Notes: a model not told the origin generated them from the sequence alone. 64,000 nucleotides of DNA from Noviherbaspirillum denitrificans (GCF_002211445.1 NZ_LSTO01000001.1:563626-627625); one strand, 5' to 3'. Counted from the first letter of the stretch, positions 1 to 9,094 are shown. Program-made: numbers and translations.

Positions 1-21
1 AAAAAGAAAGCCGCAATACAA

Positions 22-726
22 ATGACCGAACACAAGAGACGGCGCGTCTACTTGATGCGCCATGGCAGCGTCACCTATTTCGACGACCAGGGAAAACCCT
101 TCCTCCCGGAGCAGGTTCCACTCAACGAACTCGGCCGCGCGCAAGCGACGGCAGCAGGCAAGGTCTTCGCACAGGCGGGCCTGAAGTTTGACCGCGTGAT
201 CGTTTCCGGCCTGCCCCGCACCGTCGAGACAGCGACTCGAGTACTTGCCGAAACCGGCCAGCAGATCGAACTCGAACGCTGGCAAGACATGGAAGAACTG
301 CGCGGCGGCAAACTGTCGGCCATCCCGGATGAAAGCTTGCGCGAAGCCTTCGTCGGCGCCTTCGACGGCCTGGTGCCGGAAGAGCAGCAATTCCTCGGCG
401 GCGAAACCATTGGCCAGCTGATGGACCGCATCCATCCCTGCATCGACCGGCTGCGCGAGGACAAGTCCTGGGACACCGTCCTGCTGGTCCTGCACGGCGG
501 CGTCAACCGCGCCATCCTCTCCTACGCGCTGACCAACCAGCGGCTCTTCCTCGGCAACCTCGCCCAGACTGCCGGCTGCATCAACGCAATCGATGTCGGC
601 GATGCGCAGTCCGACTGGGTGGTACGCATCGTCAACTACTCGCCGATCTCGGAACTCCAGGGCGAAACGCGCCACACCACGATGGAAGTCCTGCTGGATC
701 AGTACAAGAAATCACGGGGCCTGTAA
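22..726 (+). CDS. Histidine phosphatase family protein
   Basis: This 234-residue protein belongs to the phosphoglycerate mutase-like histidine phosphatases. The signature LMRHGS lies at residues 11-16, with His14 as the expected phospho-acceptor, and a second conserved His is in LHGGVNR near residue 158. Family members dephosphorylate small molecules, and the substrate here cannot be read from sequence. It lies just upstream of an APH-type kinase and an acyl-CoA dehydrogenase on the same strand. I infer a role around a phosphorylated acyl intermediate or CoA thioester. The 88-base gap to the next gene holds a motif shared with the promoter region of another acyl-CoA gene (744-756). Confidence 0.85.
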   Translation: MTEHKRRRVYLMRHGSVTYFDDQGKPFLPEQVPLNELGRAQATAAGKVFAQAGLKFDRVIVSGLPRTVETATRVLAETGQQIELERWQDMEELRGGKLSAIPDESLREAFVGAFDGLVPEEQQFLGGETIGQLMDRIHPCIDRLREDKSWDTVLLVLHGGVNRAILSYALTNQRLFLGNLAQTAGCINAIDVGDAQSDWVVRIVNYSPISELQGETRHTTMEVLLDQYKKSRGL

Positions 727-743
727 GCCCCGCCCCAGGAATC

Positions 744-756
744 GCACGACCGTACG
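744..756. promoter_or_regulatory. Candidate operator GCACGACCGTACG, shared with 9082-9094
   Basis: This 13-base motif upstream of the kinase/acyl-CoA dehydrogenase pair matches 12 of 13 bases of the motif upstream of the minus-strand acyl-CoA dehydrogenase at 9053. Both lie in short promoter-sized gaps before fatty-acyl genes. A TetR-type regulator site is one possible reading, but no regulator gene is in the window. Confidence 0.35.
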
Positions 757-813
757 TTTTTCTGTTGTAGAATGTGGCGATAACCATTTCGCTCGTTTCG
801 CAAAGGAGACAAG

Positions 814-1872
814 ATGTTCGAAGAATTCATGGGCACACGTCCGGTATCCGACCGCCAGAAGTTCGATGTCGGCGCCATGCAGGACTACATGCGCAAGCAC
901 GTCGAGGGCTTCAGCGGCGAGCTGGCTGTTGAGCAGTTCAACGGCGGCCAGTCGAACCCGACCTTCAAGCTGACCGCGGACGGCAAGAGCTACGTGCTGC
1001 GCACCAAGCCCGGCCCGGCCGCCAAGCTGCTTGCCTCCGCCCATGCGATCGACCGCGAATTCCGCGTGATGGACGCGCTCAACAAGGCCGGCTTCCCGGC
1101 TGCCAAGCAGTACGCGCTCTGCCTCGATGAATCGATCATCGGCCGTGCGTTCTACATCATGGAATTCGTGCAGGGCCGTGTCCTGTGGGACCAGTCCATG
1201 CCCGGCATGACGCCGGCCGAGCGCGCCGCGCACTACGACGAAATGAACCGCGTCATTTCGCAGCTGCACACCATCGATTACGCCGCCATCGGCCTGGCCG
1301 ACTACGGCAAGCCGGGCAACTATTTCGTCCGCCAGATCGACCGCTGGACCAAGCAATACAAGGCATCCGAGACCGAGAAGATCGAGGCGATGGACAAGCT
1401 GATCGAATGGCTCCCCGGCAATATCCCGCCTGGCGACGACACCAGCATCGTCCACGGCGACTACCGCCTCGACAACATGATTTTCCACCCCACCGAGCCG
1501 CGCGTGCTCGCCGTGCTGGACTGGGAACTGTCGACGCTGGGTCATCCGCTCGCCGACTTCTCCTACCACTGCATGAGCTGGCATATCGCGCCCGGCCAGT
1601 TCCGCGGCATCGGCGGCCTCGACCTGAAATCACTCGGCATCCCATCGGAAGAGGAATACATCGCGAAATACTGCGAGCGCACCGGCAAGACCATCCGCAA
1701 GGAAGATTTCAACTTCTACCTCGCCTACAACATGTTCCGCATGGCGGGCATCCTGCAAGGCATCATGAAGCGTTACGTCGATGGCACTGCATCGAGCGAG
1801 CAGGCACTGAAGGCCGGCAAGTCGGCGCGCCCGATGGCTGAAATGGGCTGGAAATACGCATCCGGGGGATAA
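814..1872 (+). CDS. APH-family phosphotransferase (acyl-CoA-linked kinase)
   Basis: This 352-residue protein has the aminoglycoside phosphotransferase/choline kinase fold. The catalytic loop HGDYRLDN is near residue 214 and the metal-binding VLDWE near 235. It is not expected to be an antibiotic kinase, because its partner is the acyl-CoA dehydrogenase 23 bases downstream. In mammalian ACAD10/11 these two domains are fused, and in Pseudomonas LvaA/LvaC they phosphorylate and then eliminate phosphate from 4-hydroxyacyl-CoA. The same chemistry is inferred here. The start has an AAAGGAGAC ribosome-binding site. Confidence 0.85.
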   Translation: MFEEFMGTRPVSDRQKFDVGAMQDYMRKHVEGFSGELAVEQFNGGQSNPTFKLTADGKSYVLRTKPGPAAKLLASAHAIDREFRVMDALNKAGFPAAKQYALCLDESIIGRAFYIMEFVQGRVLWDQSMPGMTPAERAAHYDEMNRVISQLHTIDYAAIGLADYGKPGNYFVRQIDRWTKQYKASETEKIEAMDKLIEWLPGNIPPGDDTSIVHGDYRLDNMIFHPTEPRVLAVLDWELSTLGHPLADFSYHCMSWHIAPGQFRGIGGLDLKSLGIPSEEEYIAKYCERTGKTIRKEDFNFYLAYNMFRMAGILQGIMKRYVDGTASSEQALKAGKSARPMAEMGWKYASGG

Positions 1873-1895
1873 ACCCTAGAAAACGAGGAGACAAC

Positions 1896-3158
1896 ATGGA
1901 ATTCGAATACTCAGACCGCTGCAAGCAACTCCAGGAAAAGCTGCTGCGTTTCATGGATGAGCATGTCTATCCGAATGAGAAGTCTTTTGAAGCGGAGGTC
2001 GACCGCAACGGCCGCGAAAAAGGCAACCGCTGGATCCCGACGCAGATCGTCGAAGACCTGAAGCCGAAGGCACGCGCCGAGGGCCTGTGGAACCTGTTCC
2101 TGCCGAAGTCGGCCCGCGCGCCGGAAGGCCTGTCCAACCTCGACTACGCGCCGCTGTGCGAAATCATGGGCCGCGTGCCCTGGGCGCCCGAAGTGTTCAA
2201 CTGCTCCGCCCCTGACACCGGCAACATGGAGACCATCGAACGCTACGGCACAGAAGAGCACAAGCGCCAGTGGCTGGAGCCGCTGCTGCGCGGAGAAATC
2301 CGCTCCGCCTTCGCGATGACTGAGCCGGCCGTCGCCTCCTCCGACGCCACCAACATCGAGACGCGCATCCAGCGCGACGGCGACGAGTACGTCATCAATG
2401 GCCGCAAGTGGTGGATCTCGGGTGCCGGCGATCCGCGCTGCAAGGTGTTCATCCTGATGGGCAAGACGGATCCGGATGCGCCGCGCCACGCGCAGCAATC
2501 AATGATCCTTGTCCCCGTCGATACCAAGGGCGTCACCATCAAGCGTCCCCTGTCGGTGTTCGGTTACGACGATGCGCCGCACGGCCATTGCGAAATCCTG
2601 TACGAAAATGTGCGTGTGCCCGCGTCGAACATCCTGCTCGGCGAAGGCCGCGGTTTCGAAATCGCCCAGGGCCGCCTCGGCCCAGGCCGCATCCACCATT
2701 GCATGCGTTCCATCGGCGTCGCGGAGCGTGCACTCGAACTGATGTGCAAGCGGCTGAATGAGCGCGTCGCCTTCGGCAAGCGCATTTCCGAGCAAAGCAT
2801 CTGGCACGAGCGCATCGCGGAATCGCGCATCATGATCGACACCGCGCGCCTGCTCACGCTGAAGGCCGCCTACATGATGGATACAGTCGGCAACAAGCAT
2901 GCGAAGGCCGAAATCGCGATGATCAAAGTGCTGGCGCCCAACGTCACGCAGAAGGTGCTCGACTGGGCCATCCAGGCCTATGGCGCGGGCGGCGTCTGCG
3001 ACGACTTCCCGCTCGCGGGCCAGTGGGCAGGCAACCGCACCCTGCGCCTGGCCGACGGCCCGGACGAAGTGCACCGCAACGCCATCGCCAAGCTGGAGCT
3101 GGCCAAGCACATCCCGATGCCGAAGAAGGACCTCGAACTGCCGATCACACGCTCCTGA
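1896..3158 (+). CDS. Acyl-CoA dehydrogenase, ACAD10/11-like
   Basis: This 420-residue flavoprotein has the usual three-domain acyl-CoA dehydrogenase layout. FAD/substrate-binding motifs [15 protein letters not shown] and [11 protein letters not shown] are in the middle, and the C-terminal helical domain contains [14 protein letters not shown] and the family-typical [11 protein letters not shown]. The N-terminal region is longer than in short-chain dehydrogenases, as in the ACAD10/11 group. Adjacency to the APH-type kinase suggests it acts on phosphorylated 4-hydroxyacyl-CoA rather than in ordinary beta-oxidation. The ribosome-binding site is GAGGAGACAAC. A strong hairpin follows the stop. Confidence 0.9.
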   Translation: MEFEYSDRCKQLQEKLLRFMDEHVYPNEKSFEAEVDRNGREKGNRWIPTQIVEDLKPKARAEGLWNLFLPKSARAPEGLSNLDYAPLCEIMGRVPWAPEVFNCSAPDTGNMETIERYGTEEHKRQWLEPLLRGEIRSAFAMTEPAVASSDATNIETRIQRDGDEYVINGRKWWISGAGDPRCKVFILMGKTDPDAPRHAQQSMILVPVDTKGVTIKRPLSVFGYDDAPHGHCEILYENVRVPASNILLGEGRGFEIAQGRLGPGRIHHCMRSIGVAERALELMCKRLNERVAFGKRISEQSIWHERIAESRIMIDTARLLTLKAAYMMDTVGNKHAKAEIAMIKVLAPNVTQKVLDWAIQAYGAGGVCDDFPLAGQWAGNRTLRLADGPDEVHRNAIAKLELAKHIPMPKKDLELPITRS

Positions 3159-3168
3159 GCATCGAAAA

Positions 3169-3200
3169 CAAAACCGCTGCATAATCATGCAGCGGTTTTG
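3169..3200 (+). terminator. Hairpin terminator after the acyl-CoA dehydrogenase
   Basis: CAAAACCGCTGCAT (3169-3182) and ATGCAGCGGTTTTG (3187-3200) form a perfect 14-bp stem with a 4-base loop. The T-run is short and sits inside the stem. It separates the kinase/dehydrogenase pair from the glutathione transferase gene. Confidence 0.75.
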
Positions 3201-3222
3201 ATTCCAGTCCAGGAGAACAATA

Positions 3223-3915
3223 ATGATCGACGTTTACTCGGCCGCCACGCCCAACGGCCACAAGATCCACATCATGCTCGAGGAATGCGGTTTCCCCTAC
3301 CGGGTCCACTACGTCAACATCCGCGAGGGGGACCAGTTCAAGCCCGACTTCCTCGCGATTTCCCCCAACAACAAGATTCCCGCCATCGTCGATGCCGATG
3401 GTCCCGACGGCAAGCCGATCTCGCTGTTCGAATCCGGCGCGATCCTCGTTTACCTCGCCAGCAAGGCCGGAAAATTCCTCGGCAAGACCGACCGTGAGAA
3501 ATTCACGACGCTGCAATGGCTGATGTTCCAGATGGGCGGTGTCGGCCCGATGCTCGGACAAACGCACCACTTCCGCGTCTACGCGCCCGAAAAGATCGAC
3601 TACGCAGTCAACCGCTACACGAATGAAGCGAAGCGCCTGTACGGTGTGATCGATACGCAACTGTCGAAGCACGCCTACCTTGCCGGCGACGAATACACGA
3701 TCGCCGACATCGCCACCTTCCCGTGGCTGCGCTCATCGAAGAACCAGGGCATCGATTGGGACGATTACCCGAACGCGAAGCGCTGGTTCGACGAGATCGC
3801 CGCACGCCCCGCAGTCGTGCGTGGCGTGCAGGTGCTGGCATCGGACAGCAAGCCGATCACCGACGAGAAGTCGCGCGAAATGCTGTTCGGCGCGACGCAG
3901 TACAAGCGTCACTAA
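3223..3915 (+). CDS. Glutathione S-transferase family protein (YfcG/Ure2p-like)
   Basis: This 230-residue cytosolic protein has an N-terminal thioredoxin-like domain (MIDVYSAATPNGHKIHIMLEE, with FESGAILVYLA binding glutathione) and an all-helical C-terminal domain ending in YPNAKRWFDEIAARPAVVRG. The TPNG start and LGQTHHF segment are typical of YfcG-type enzymes, which reduce disulfides with glutathione. It has its own AGGAGAAC ribosome-binding site after a terminator-like hairpin, so it may be a separate transcript or a read-through gene. Confidence 0.88.
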   Translation: MIDVYSAATPNGHKIHIMLEECGFPYRVHYVNIREGDQFKPDFLAISPNNKIPAIVDADGPDGKPISLFESGAILVYLASKAGKFLGKTDREKFTTLQWLMFQMGGVGPMLGQTHHFRVYAPEKIDYAVNRYTNEAKRLYGVIDTQLSKHAYLAGDEYTIADIATFPWLRSSKNQGIDWDDYPNAKRWFDEIAARPAVVRGVQVLASDSKPITDEKSREMLFGATQYKRH

Positions 3916-4300
3916 GGATAAAAAAACCGGGGCGCAGGTCTCGCGCCCCTGCTTTCTGTTTCGCACTCATGGTGCCGGCGCCGCATCCCGCCTCACGTCA
4001 TTAACCGGCACCGCTGACAACGTCACCTTTGCCGCCTCCCGCCGGAGTTGGACGCCGGCATCCGTTTCGAACACGCTTTCCATCTAGTTAATACCCGAGG
4101 CAGTTGCCCCCATCTTCATCCAAACGCATTTGCCTGAGCGCCGATGTGGCCGTGGATTGTGAACATTTCCTCTTGCAGACGTGCGGCAGAGTTTTTATAA
4201 TTGATTCGTATTGTACAACCAAGGTGTACATTGTACAACCACACTGCTCGGTGGCTTAATTTGTGAGCCCCGCCCGCAACGCAACGACCAGGAGAGTACC
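3916..4300. other. Intergenic region with terminator and GntR-type boxes
   Basis: No gene is supported in these 385 bases. They hold a GC-rich hairpin (GGGGCGC 3929-3935 with GCGCCCC 3943-3949) that probably ends the glutathione transferase transcript. Two TTGTACAACCA boxes lie nearer the transporter start. Confidence 0.6.
4211..4241. promoter_or_regulatory. Two TTGTACAACCA operator boxes upstream of the MFS gene
   Basis: The 11-base sequence TTGTACAACCA occurs at 4211-4221 and 4231-4241, exactly 20 bases (two helical turns) apart. TTGTACAA is palindromic and resembles GntR/FadR-subfamily operators. An imperfect palindrome GGTGTACATTGTACAACC spans the middle. A repressor responsive to the transporter's substrate would be expected; it is not encoded in this window. 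Confidence 0.55.
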
Positions 4301-5653
4301 GTGCAGCACGCGATGGAGACTTTACCGACACCGCTGGAGGTGTCGACGATGCGAAAGGTAACGCTTCGTCTCGTTCCCTTTCTGATGCTGTGCTATTTCT
4401 TTGCCCTGCTCGACCGCGTCAATGTCGGGTTCGCATCACTGGAAATGAACAAAGACCTCGGCCTTTCGGCTGCAGTTTTCGGATTGGGCAGCAGCTTGTT
4501 CTTCGTGTCCTACTTCTTCTTCGAAGTACCCAGCAATCTCGCGCTGGAAAAGTTTGGCGCAAGGCGATGGATCGCCCGAATCATGGTTACCTGGGGCATC
4601 GTCTCCGCATGCATGGCACTGGTAGTCGGCCCGTACTCTTTTTACGGCATGCGCTTGATCCTCGGCGCGGCGGAAGCTGGCTTCTTCCCGGGCGTGCTCT
4701 TGTTCCTGACGTACTGGTTTCCCGCCGCTTACCGCGCGCGGATTGTCGCCACATTCATGGTGTCGATCCCGGTGGCCAGTTTCGTCGGCTCGCCGATCTC
4801 CGGCCTCCTGCTCGGACTGGATGGCCTTTGGGGTATGAAGGGCTGGCAGTGGCTATTCATTATTGAGGGCGTGCCGACCGTCCTCCTGGGTACGATGTGC
4901 TTCTTCTTTTTGACGGATCGCCCGGCAAATGCCAAATGGCTGACCGCGGAGGAGCGCGAGTGGATCACGACGCGCTTGCAGCATGACGTGAAAAAGGAGA
5001 AGACGAGCAGCGGTCATCTCTCCATGTGGCAGCTGTTCCGCAACAAGCATTTCCTCATCATGGCCATGGTTTGCGCAGGCGCTTCGGCAACAGGAAGCAG
5101 CCTGTCGATCTGGCAGCCGCAGCTGATCAAGTCGTTTGGCCTGACCAACTTCGAAACAGGATTGATCAACTCGATCCCCTATGGCGTGGCTTCAATCCTG
5201 ATGATCCTGTGGGGCCGCCACTCCGACCGTACCGGTGAGCGTCGCTGGCATACGGCGCTGGCGCTTCTCCTGATCGCATGCGGGCTGGGATCACTGTTTT
5301 TTGCCAAGTCCATGCTGGCTGCCACCATCTTTGCACTAAGCGCGGTGCTTATCGGCGCCTATTCCTTTAAAGGCCCGTTCTGGGCGCTTTCGTCCGGATG
5401 GCTCGCCCCTTCGACGGCGGCAGCCGGCCTGGCCGGTATCAATGCCATCGCCAATCTGGCAGGCGGCGGCGCAATTTCCCTGGTTGGCGTCATCAAGGAA
5501 GCGACCGGAAGTTATGGAATCGCCATGCTGCCGCTGGTCGCCCTGACAACCATCGGCGCCATGTGCGTCCTGTACATCAGCCGGCCGCAGCGCGCCGGCG
5601 CGGCAGTCAGGACGACGGCGGAGACATCGCAAGGAGAGCGATCCGCCGCTTGA
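4301..5653 (+). CDS. MFS transporter, anion:cation symporter (ACS) type
   Basis: This protein has about 450 residues and roughly twelve hydrophobic segments. An N-terminal LDRVNVGFA motif in the first helix region and a DRTGERRWH loop between the halves mark the ACS/phthalate-permease branch of the major facilitator superfamily. These carriers import organic anions such as aromatic or sugar acids with protons. I place the start at GTG 4301 because GGAGAG precedes it by a normal spacing; the frame stays open upstream into the operator boxes. A bidirectional terminator follows. Confidence 0.85.
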   Translation: MQHAMETLPTPLEVSTMRKVTLRLVPFLMLCYFFALLDRVNVGFASLEMNKDLGLSAAVFGLGSSLFFVSYFFFEVPSNLALEKFGARRWIARIMVTWGIVSACMALVVGPYSFYGMRLILGAAEAGFFPGVLLFLTYWFPAAYRARIVATFMVSIPVASFVGSPISGLLLGLDGLWGMKGWQWLFIIEGVPTVLLGTMCFFFLTDRPANAKWLTAEEREWITTRLQHDVKKEKTSSGHLSMWQLFRNKHFLIMAMVCAGASATGSSLSIWQPQLIKSFGLTNFETGLINSIPYGVASILMILWGRHSDRTGERRWHTALALLLIACGLGSLFFAKSMLAATIFALSAVLIGAYSFKGPFWALSSGWLAPSTAAAGLAGINAIANLAGGGAISLVGVIKEATGSYGIAMLPLVALTTIGAMCVLYISRPQRAGAAVRTTAETSQGERSAA

Positions 5654-5702
5654 TCATTTCGACGGCGAGGTTGACTGAACAACGCGAATTGCCGCGATAA
5701 AA

Positions 5703-5737
5703 AAAACCTCCGCCCCTTTGAAGGTGGCGGAGGTTTT
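5703..5737. terminator. Bidirectional terminator between convergent genes
   Basis: AAAACCTCCGCC (5703-5714) and GGCGGAGGTTTT (5726-5737) form a perfect 12-bp stem with A- and T-runs at both ends, so it can work on both strands. It lies between the MFS gene and the oppositely oriented MaoC gene. Confidence 0.9.
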
Positions 5738-5750
5738 CATTTCCTGAAGC

Positions 5751-6206
5751 TTATTCGTAGCGCCGCACAATCGACTCCGCCACGCACACCGGCTTGTCGC
5801 CGCCTTCGCGTTCCATCGTCACCAGCCAGCTGACCTGCACGCCGCCCTCGATGTCTTCCACATCCTTCAGCGTCATGCGCCCGCGCACCTTGCTGCCGAC
5901 CGGCACCGGTGCGGGAAAGCGCACCTTGTTCAGCCCGTAGTTCACGCTCAGCTTTGCTTCCGGCATCGATATGGCACTCTGCACGATCATCGGCAGCAGC
6001 GACAGCGTCAGGAATCCATGCGCGATCGTCGTGCCGTACGGCGACTCCTTCTTGCTGCGCTCGACGTCGAGATGGATCCATTGATGGTCGCCGGTCGCTT
6101 CGGCGAACTGGTTGACCCGTTCCTGGTTGACGGTAAACCAGTCGGTGACCGCGACTTCCTGGCCGACCAGCTCCCTCAGCTCCTGCACTGATGCGATATG
6201 CCGCAT
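5751..6206 (-). CDS. MaoC family (R)-specific enoyl-CoA hydratase
   Basis: This 151-residue hot-dog fold protein has the hydratase-2 motif ATGDHQWIHLD around residues 37-47, where Asp and His activate water on trans-2-enoyl-CoA. AHGFLTLSLLP forms the substrate tunnel. I start it at ATG 6206 (MRHIASVQEL), preceded by AGGAGACAAC; a longer in-frame extension would overlap the upstream gene. It is last in an operon with a second MaoC protein and two acyl-CoA dehydrogenases. Confidence 0.88.
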   Translation of the reverse strand: MRHIASVQELRELVGQEVAVTDWFTVNQERVNQFAEATGDHQWIHLDVERSKKESPYGTTIAHGFLTLSLLPMIVQSAISMPEAKLSVNYGLNKVRFPAPVPVGSKVRGRMTLKDVEDIEGGVQVSWLVTMEREGGDKPVCVAESIVRRYE

Positions 6207-6225
6207 GTTGTCTCCTGTCTGTTTT

Positions 6226-6684
6226 CTAGTTTTGCGGGCGGCGCCCGAACATGCCCATGCCCTTGATGGTCGCCACCACCTCTCCGTGCTGGTTCTTCGC
6301 CTCCCACAGCGTGACGACGACACCCCGGTTCGGCTTGCTTCCGGACGGCCTGACTTCGAGCGCGGTGGTCGTTACGTGCAAGGTATCACCGCCGCGCACG
6401 GGCTTGATCCAGCGGATCTCGTCTACACCCGGCGAACCAAGGCTGGCCGCCTGGTTGAGGAAGCCGTCGACCATCAGCCGCATTATCATCCCGCAGGTAT
6501 GCCACCCGCTGGCGATGATGCCGCCGTACATCGACTTTCCCGCCGCGACCTTGTCGATGTGAAAAGGCTGGGGGTCATACTTCGTTGCGAACTCGATGAT
6601 CTCTTCTTCTGTTACGGTCAGCGTTCCAACCTCGATGGTCTTGCCAGGCTCGAAATCTTCAAAGTACCACTTCACCTGCGACAT
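6226..6684 (-). CDS. MaoC family dehydratase (second, paired)
   Basis: This 152-residue hot-dog protein has YDPQPFHIDKVAA near residues 37-49 and GGIIASGWHTCGMIMRLM, a MaoC variant with the Asp/His dyad embedded in DPQPFHID. It lies 19 bases upstream of the other MaoC gene and downstream of two acyl-CoA dehydrogenases. Such an arrangement often encodes a dehydrogenation plus hydration cycle on an unusual acyl-CoA. The substrate is unknown. Confidence 0.85.
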   Translation of the reverse strand: MSQVKWYFEDFEPGKTIEVGTLTVTEEEIIEFATKYDPQPFHIDKVAAGKSMYGGIIASGWHTCGMIMRLMVDGFLNQAASLGSPGVDEIRWIKPVRGGDTLHVTTTALEVRPSGSKPNRGVVVTLWEAKNQHGEVVATIKGMGMFGRRPQN

Positions 6685-6703
6685 ATATGCCCCCTTTCGG
6701 ACG

Positions 6704-7843
6704 TCAGGCTGCCTTGCGGAAGCCGGGCAGCGAGGCGAACCGGGCCAGGTGGTGGTCAGTATCGCCCAGCGTCAGTTCGATCATGGTCAGGCGCTTGAAA
6801 TGGTGCGCCGCCGGCAGTTCATTGGTCACACCCATGCCGCCGTGCAATTGCACCGCCTGCTGGCCGACGTATTTCAATGCCTGCCCCACGCGCGCCTTGG
6901 CAGCGGACACGTTGCGGCGGCGTTCGTTCGCGTCCGGCGACGAGACCTTGACCGCGGCCAGCGTGGCCATCGAACGCGCCTGTTCCGCCTGCATGAACAT
7001 TTCCGCCATGCGGTGCTGCAGCGCCTGGAACTTCCCGATCGGCACGCCGAACTGCTGGCGGGTCTTCAGGTATTCGAGCGTCGCACCATTGAGCGCATCC
7101 ATGGCGCCGACCGCTTCTGCGCACAGCAGTGCGCAGCCGTAATCGGCAGCGGCATCGAGGATCTCCCAGCCCGCTCCTGCCTTGCCCAGCAGCGCCGATG
7201 CAGGAACCCGCACATTAGCGAACGTGATGTCAGCAGCATGCTGGCAATCGATCGTGCGATAGTCCTTGCGGGTCACGCCGGCAGCATCGCCGTCAACGAG
7301 GAACAGGGACACGCCTTCGGTATCGCGCTGGCCCCCGGAAGTGCGCGCGGACACGATGATCTTGTCCGCTTGCGCGCCGTGGATCACGACGGTCTTGGTG
7401 CCATTGAGGACGTAACCGTCGCTGTCTGCCTTCGCCGTCGCGGCGATGTCGAACAGTTCGTGGCGCGACTGTTTTTCACCGAGTGCGGCCGCCAGCTTCA
7501 GCCCGCCGCCTGCAACCTGCTCCAGCAGCTCGTCATGCCCGCCCGCCAGCTTCAGGAATTGCACGCCGAGCACGGTGGCGAAGTACGGCTCGATGACGAT
7601 GCCGCGTCCCAGTTCCTGCATCACGACCATCATGTCGACGGCGGAGCCGTTGAAGCCTCCCTGCTCTTCAGGAACCGGCAATGCGGTCATGCCCAGCTCG
7701 GCCAACGTGGCCCAAGCTTCGTCGGAGACGCCTTTTTCAGAATGCACGATCTTATTGCGATGCTCGAAGGTGTAATCCTTGTCGATGAAGCGGCGCAGCG
7801 CATCGCGGAATTGTTGCTGCTCGGGGGTGTAGTTGAAGTCCAT
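6704..7843 (-). CDS. Acyl-CoA dehydrogenase, subunit-like (379 aa)
   Basis: This flavoprotein of the acyl-CoA dehydrogenase family has an N-terminal helical domain (MDFNYTPEQQQFRDALRRFI), a middle beta domain, and a C-terminal domain with LHGGMGVTNELPAAHHFKRL. The canonical C-terminal nucleotide-binding stretch of the GTxEIQ type is absent and the sequence is divergent in the middle domain. It is immediately downstream (13 bases) of a second, more canonical dehydrogenase. The pair resembles the heteromeric FadE28/FadE29-type alpha2beta2 dehydrogenases; this relationship is inferred from layout only. Confidence 0.87.
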   Translation of the reverse strand: MDFNYTPEQQQFRDALRRFIDKDYTFEHRNKIVHSEKGVSDEAWATLAELGMTALPVPEEQGGFNGSAVDMMVVMQELGRGIVIEPYFATVLGVQFLKLAGGHDELLEQVAGGGLKLAAALGEKQSRHELFDIAATAKADSDGYVLNGTKTVVIHGAQADKIIVSARTSGGQRDTEGVSLFLVDGDAAGVTRKDYRTIDCQHAADITFANVRVPASALLGKAGAGWEILDAAADYGCALLCAEAVGAMDALNGATLEYLKTRQQFGVPIGKFQALQHRMAEMFMQAEQARSMATLAAVKVSSPDANERRRNVSAAKARVGQALKYVGQQAVQLHGGMGVTNELPAAHHFKRLTMIELTLGDTDHHLARFASLPGFRKAA

Positions 7844-7856
7844 TATTGTCTCCGCC

Positions 7857-9053
7857 TCACAGTCCCAGGATCATCTGGGAGATGATGTTTTTCTGAATTT
7901 CGTTGGAACCGCCGTAGATCGATGTCTTGCGGAAGTTGAAGTAGTACGGCGCCAGCGGTGCGGCATCGTCGTCCTGCGTGACGCTGTGCTCGTGCTCGCC
8001 TTCCAGGTAGGCCGGATCGAAAGGCATTGCATACGGGCCCGCGGCTTCGACCATCAGTTCGGTCAGCGCCTGCTGCACTTCCGTGCCCTTCACCTTCAGC
8101 ATCGACGCTTCCGGTCCCGGGCCGCGCTTGGCGCTTTCCTGTGACAGCACGCGCAGTACGGTCATTTCGAGTGCCATGATCTCGATTTCCAGGCTGGCGA
8201 CCTTGGCCGCGTAGACCGGATCTTCCAGCAGCGGCCTGCCCCCCTTCATCTGCTTGCCGGCGAGACGCTTCAGGAACACCAGCTCGCGCTTGGCGCGGCC
8301 GACAGCGGCAATGTTGGTGCGCTCGTGGCCGAGCAGGTATTTCGCGTAGGTCCAGCCCTTGTTTTCCTCGCCGATCAGGTTCTGCACCGGCACCTTCACG
8401 TTGTCGAAGAAGACTTCGTTCACCTCATGCTCTTCATCGAGCATGATGATCGGACGCACCGTAATGCCCGGCGTATGCATGTCGATCAGGAGGAAGGAAA
8501 TGCCTTCCTGCTTGCGCGCATTCGGATCGGTGCGCACGAGGCAGAAGATCATGTCGGCATGCTGCGCCAGCGTGGTCCAGGTTTTCTGGCCGTTGACGAT
8601 GTAATAGTCACCGTCGCGCTCGGCGCGGGTCTTCAGCGATGCGAGGTCGGAGCCGGATCCCGGTTCGGAGTAGCCCTGGCACCACCAGTCGTCGCAGTTG
8701 AGGATGCGCGGGAGGTAATGGCGCTTCTGCGCTTCGTTGCCGAAGGCCATGATGACCGGGGCAACCATGTTCACGCCGAACGGCAGGATCGCCGGCGTAC
8801 CGGCGTGCGCGCATTCTTCTTCCCAGATGTGGCGCTGCACCGGCGTCCACCCCGTGCCGCCGTATTCGACCGGCCATCCTGTGCCGACCCATCCCTGCTT
8901 GGCGACGATCTTGTGCCAGCGGACGAAGTCTTCCTTCGACAGGCGCTTGTGGTTGAGTACCTTTTGCTGCAGATCTTTGGGGAGGTTCGCTTCGAGGAAG
9001 GCGCGAACCGTGTCGCGGAAGGCCAAATCTTCCGCCGTGTAGTTCAAATCCAT
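7857..9053 (-). CDS. Acyl-CoA dehydrogenase (398 aa), first gene of the operon
   Basis: A full-length acyl-CoA dehydrogenase with WCQGYSEPGSGSDLASLKT (FAD/substrate loop), TWTTLAQHADM, and the C-terminal IYGGSNEIQKNIISQMILGL. At the place where medium-chain enzymes carry their catalytic Glu in YEGTSxIQ this protein has Gly (YGGSNEIQ), as in several side-chain-degrading dehydrogenases. It leads an operon with a second dehydrogenase and two MaoC hydratases. A motif at 9082-9094 lies about 30 bases upstream of the start. Confidence 0.9.
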   Translation of the reverse strand: MDLNYTAEDLAFRDTVRAFLEANLPKDLQQKVLNHKRLSKEDFVRWHKIVAKQGWVGTGWPVEYGGTGWTPVQRHIWEEECAHAGTPAILPFGVNMVAPVIMAFGNEAQKRHYLPRILNCDDWWCQGYSEPGSGSDLASLKTRAERDGDYYIVNGQKTWTTLAQHADMIFCLVRTDPNARKQEGISFLLIDMHTPGITVRPIIMLDEEHEVNEVFFDNVKVPVQNLIGEENKGWTYAKYLLGHERTNIAAVGRAKRELVFLKRLAGKQMKGGRPLLEDPVYAAKVASLEIEIMALEMTVLRVLSQESAKRGPGPEASMLKVKGTEVQQALTELMVEAAGPYAMPFDPAYLEGEHEHSVTQDDDAAPLAPYYFNFRKTSIYGGSNEIQKNIISQMILGL

Positions 9054-9081
9054 GCTGTCTCCTAGTTGTCCCGGCTTAATA

Positions 9082-9094
9082 GCACGACCGTTCG
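9082..9094. promoter_or_regulatory. Candidate operator GCACGACCGTTCG
   Basis: Twelve of 13 bases match the motif at 744-756. It lies just upstream of the acyl-CoA dehydrogenase operon and may be a common regulator site linking the two acyl-CoA gene groups. Confidence 0.35.
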
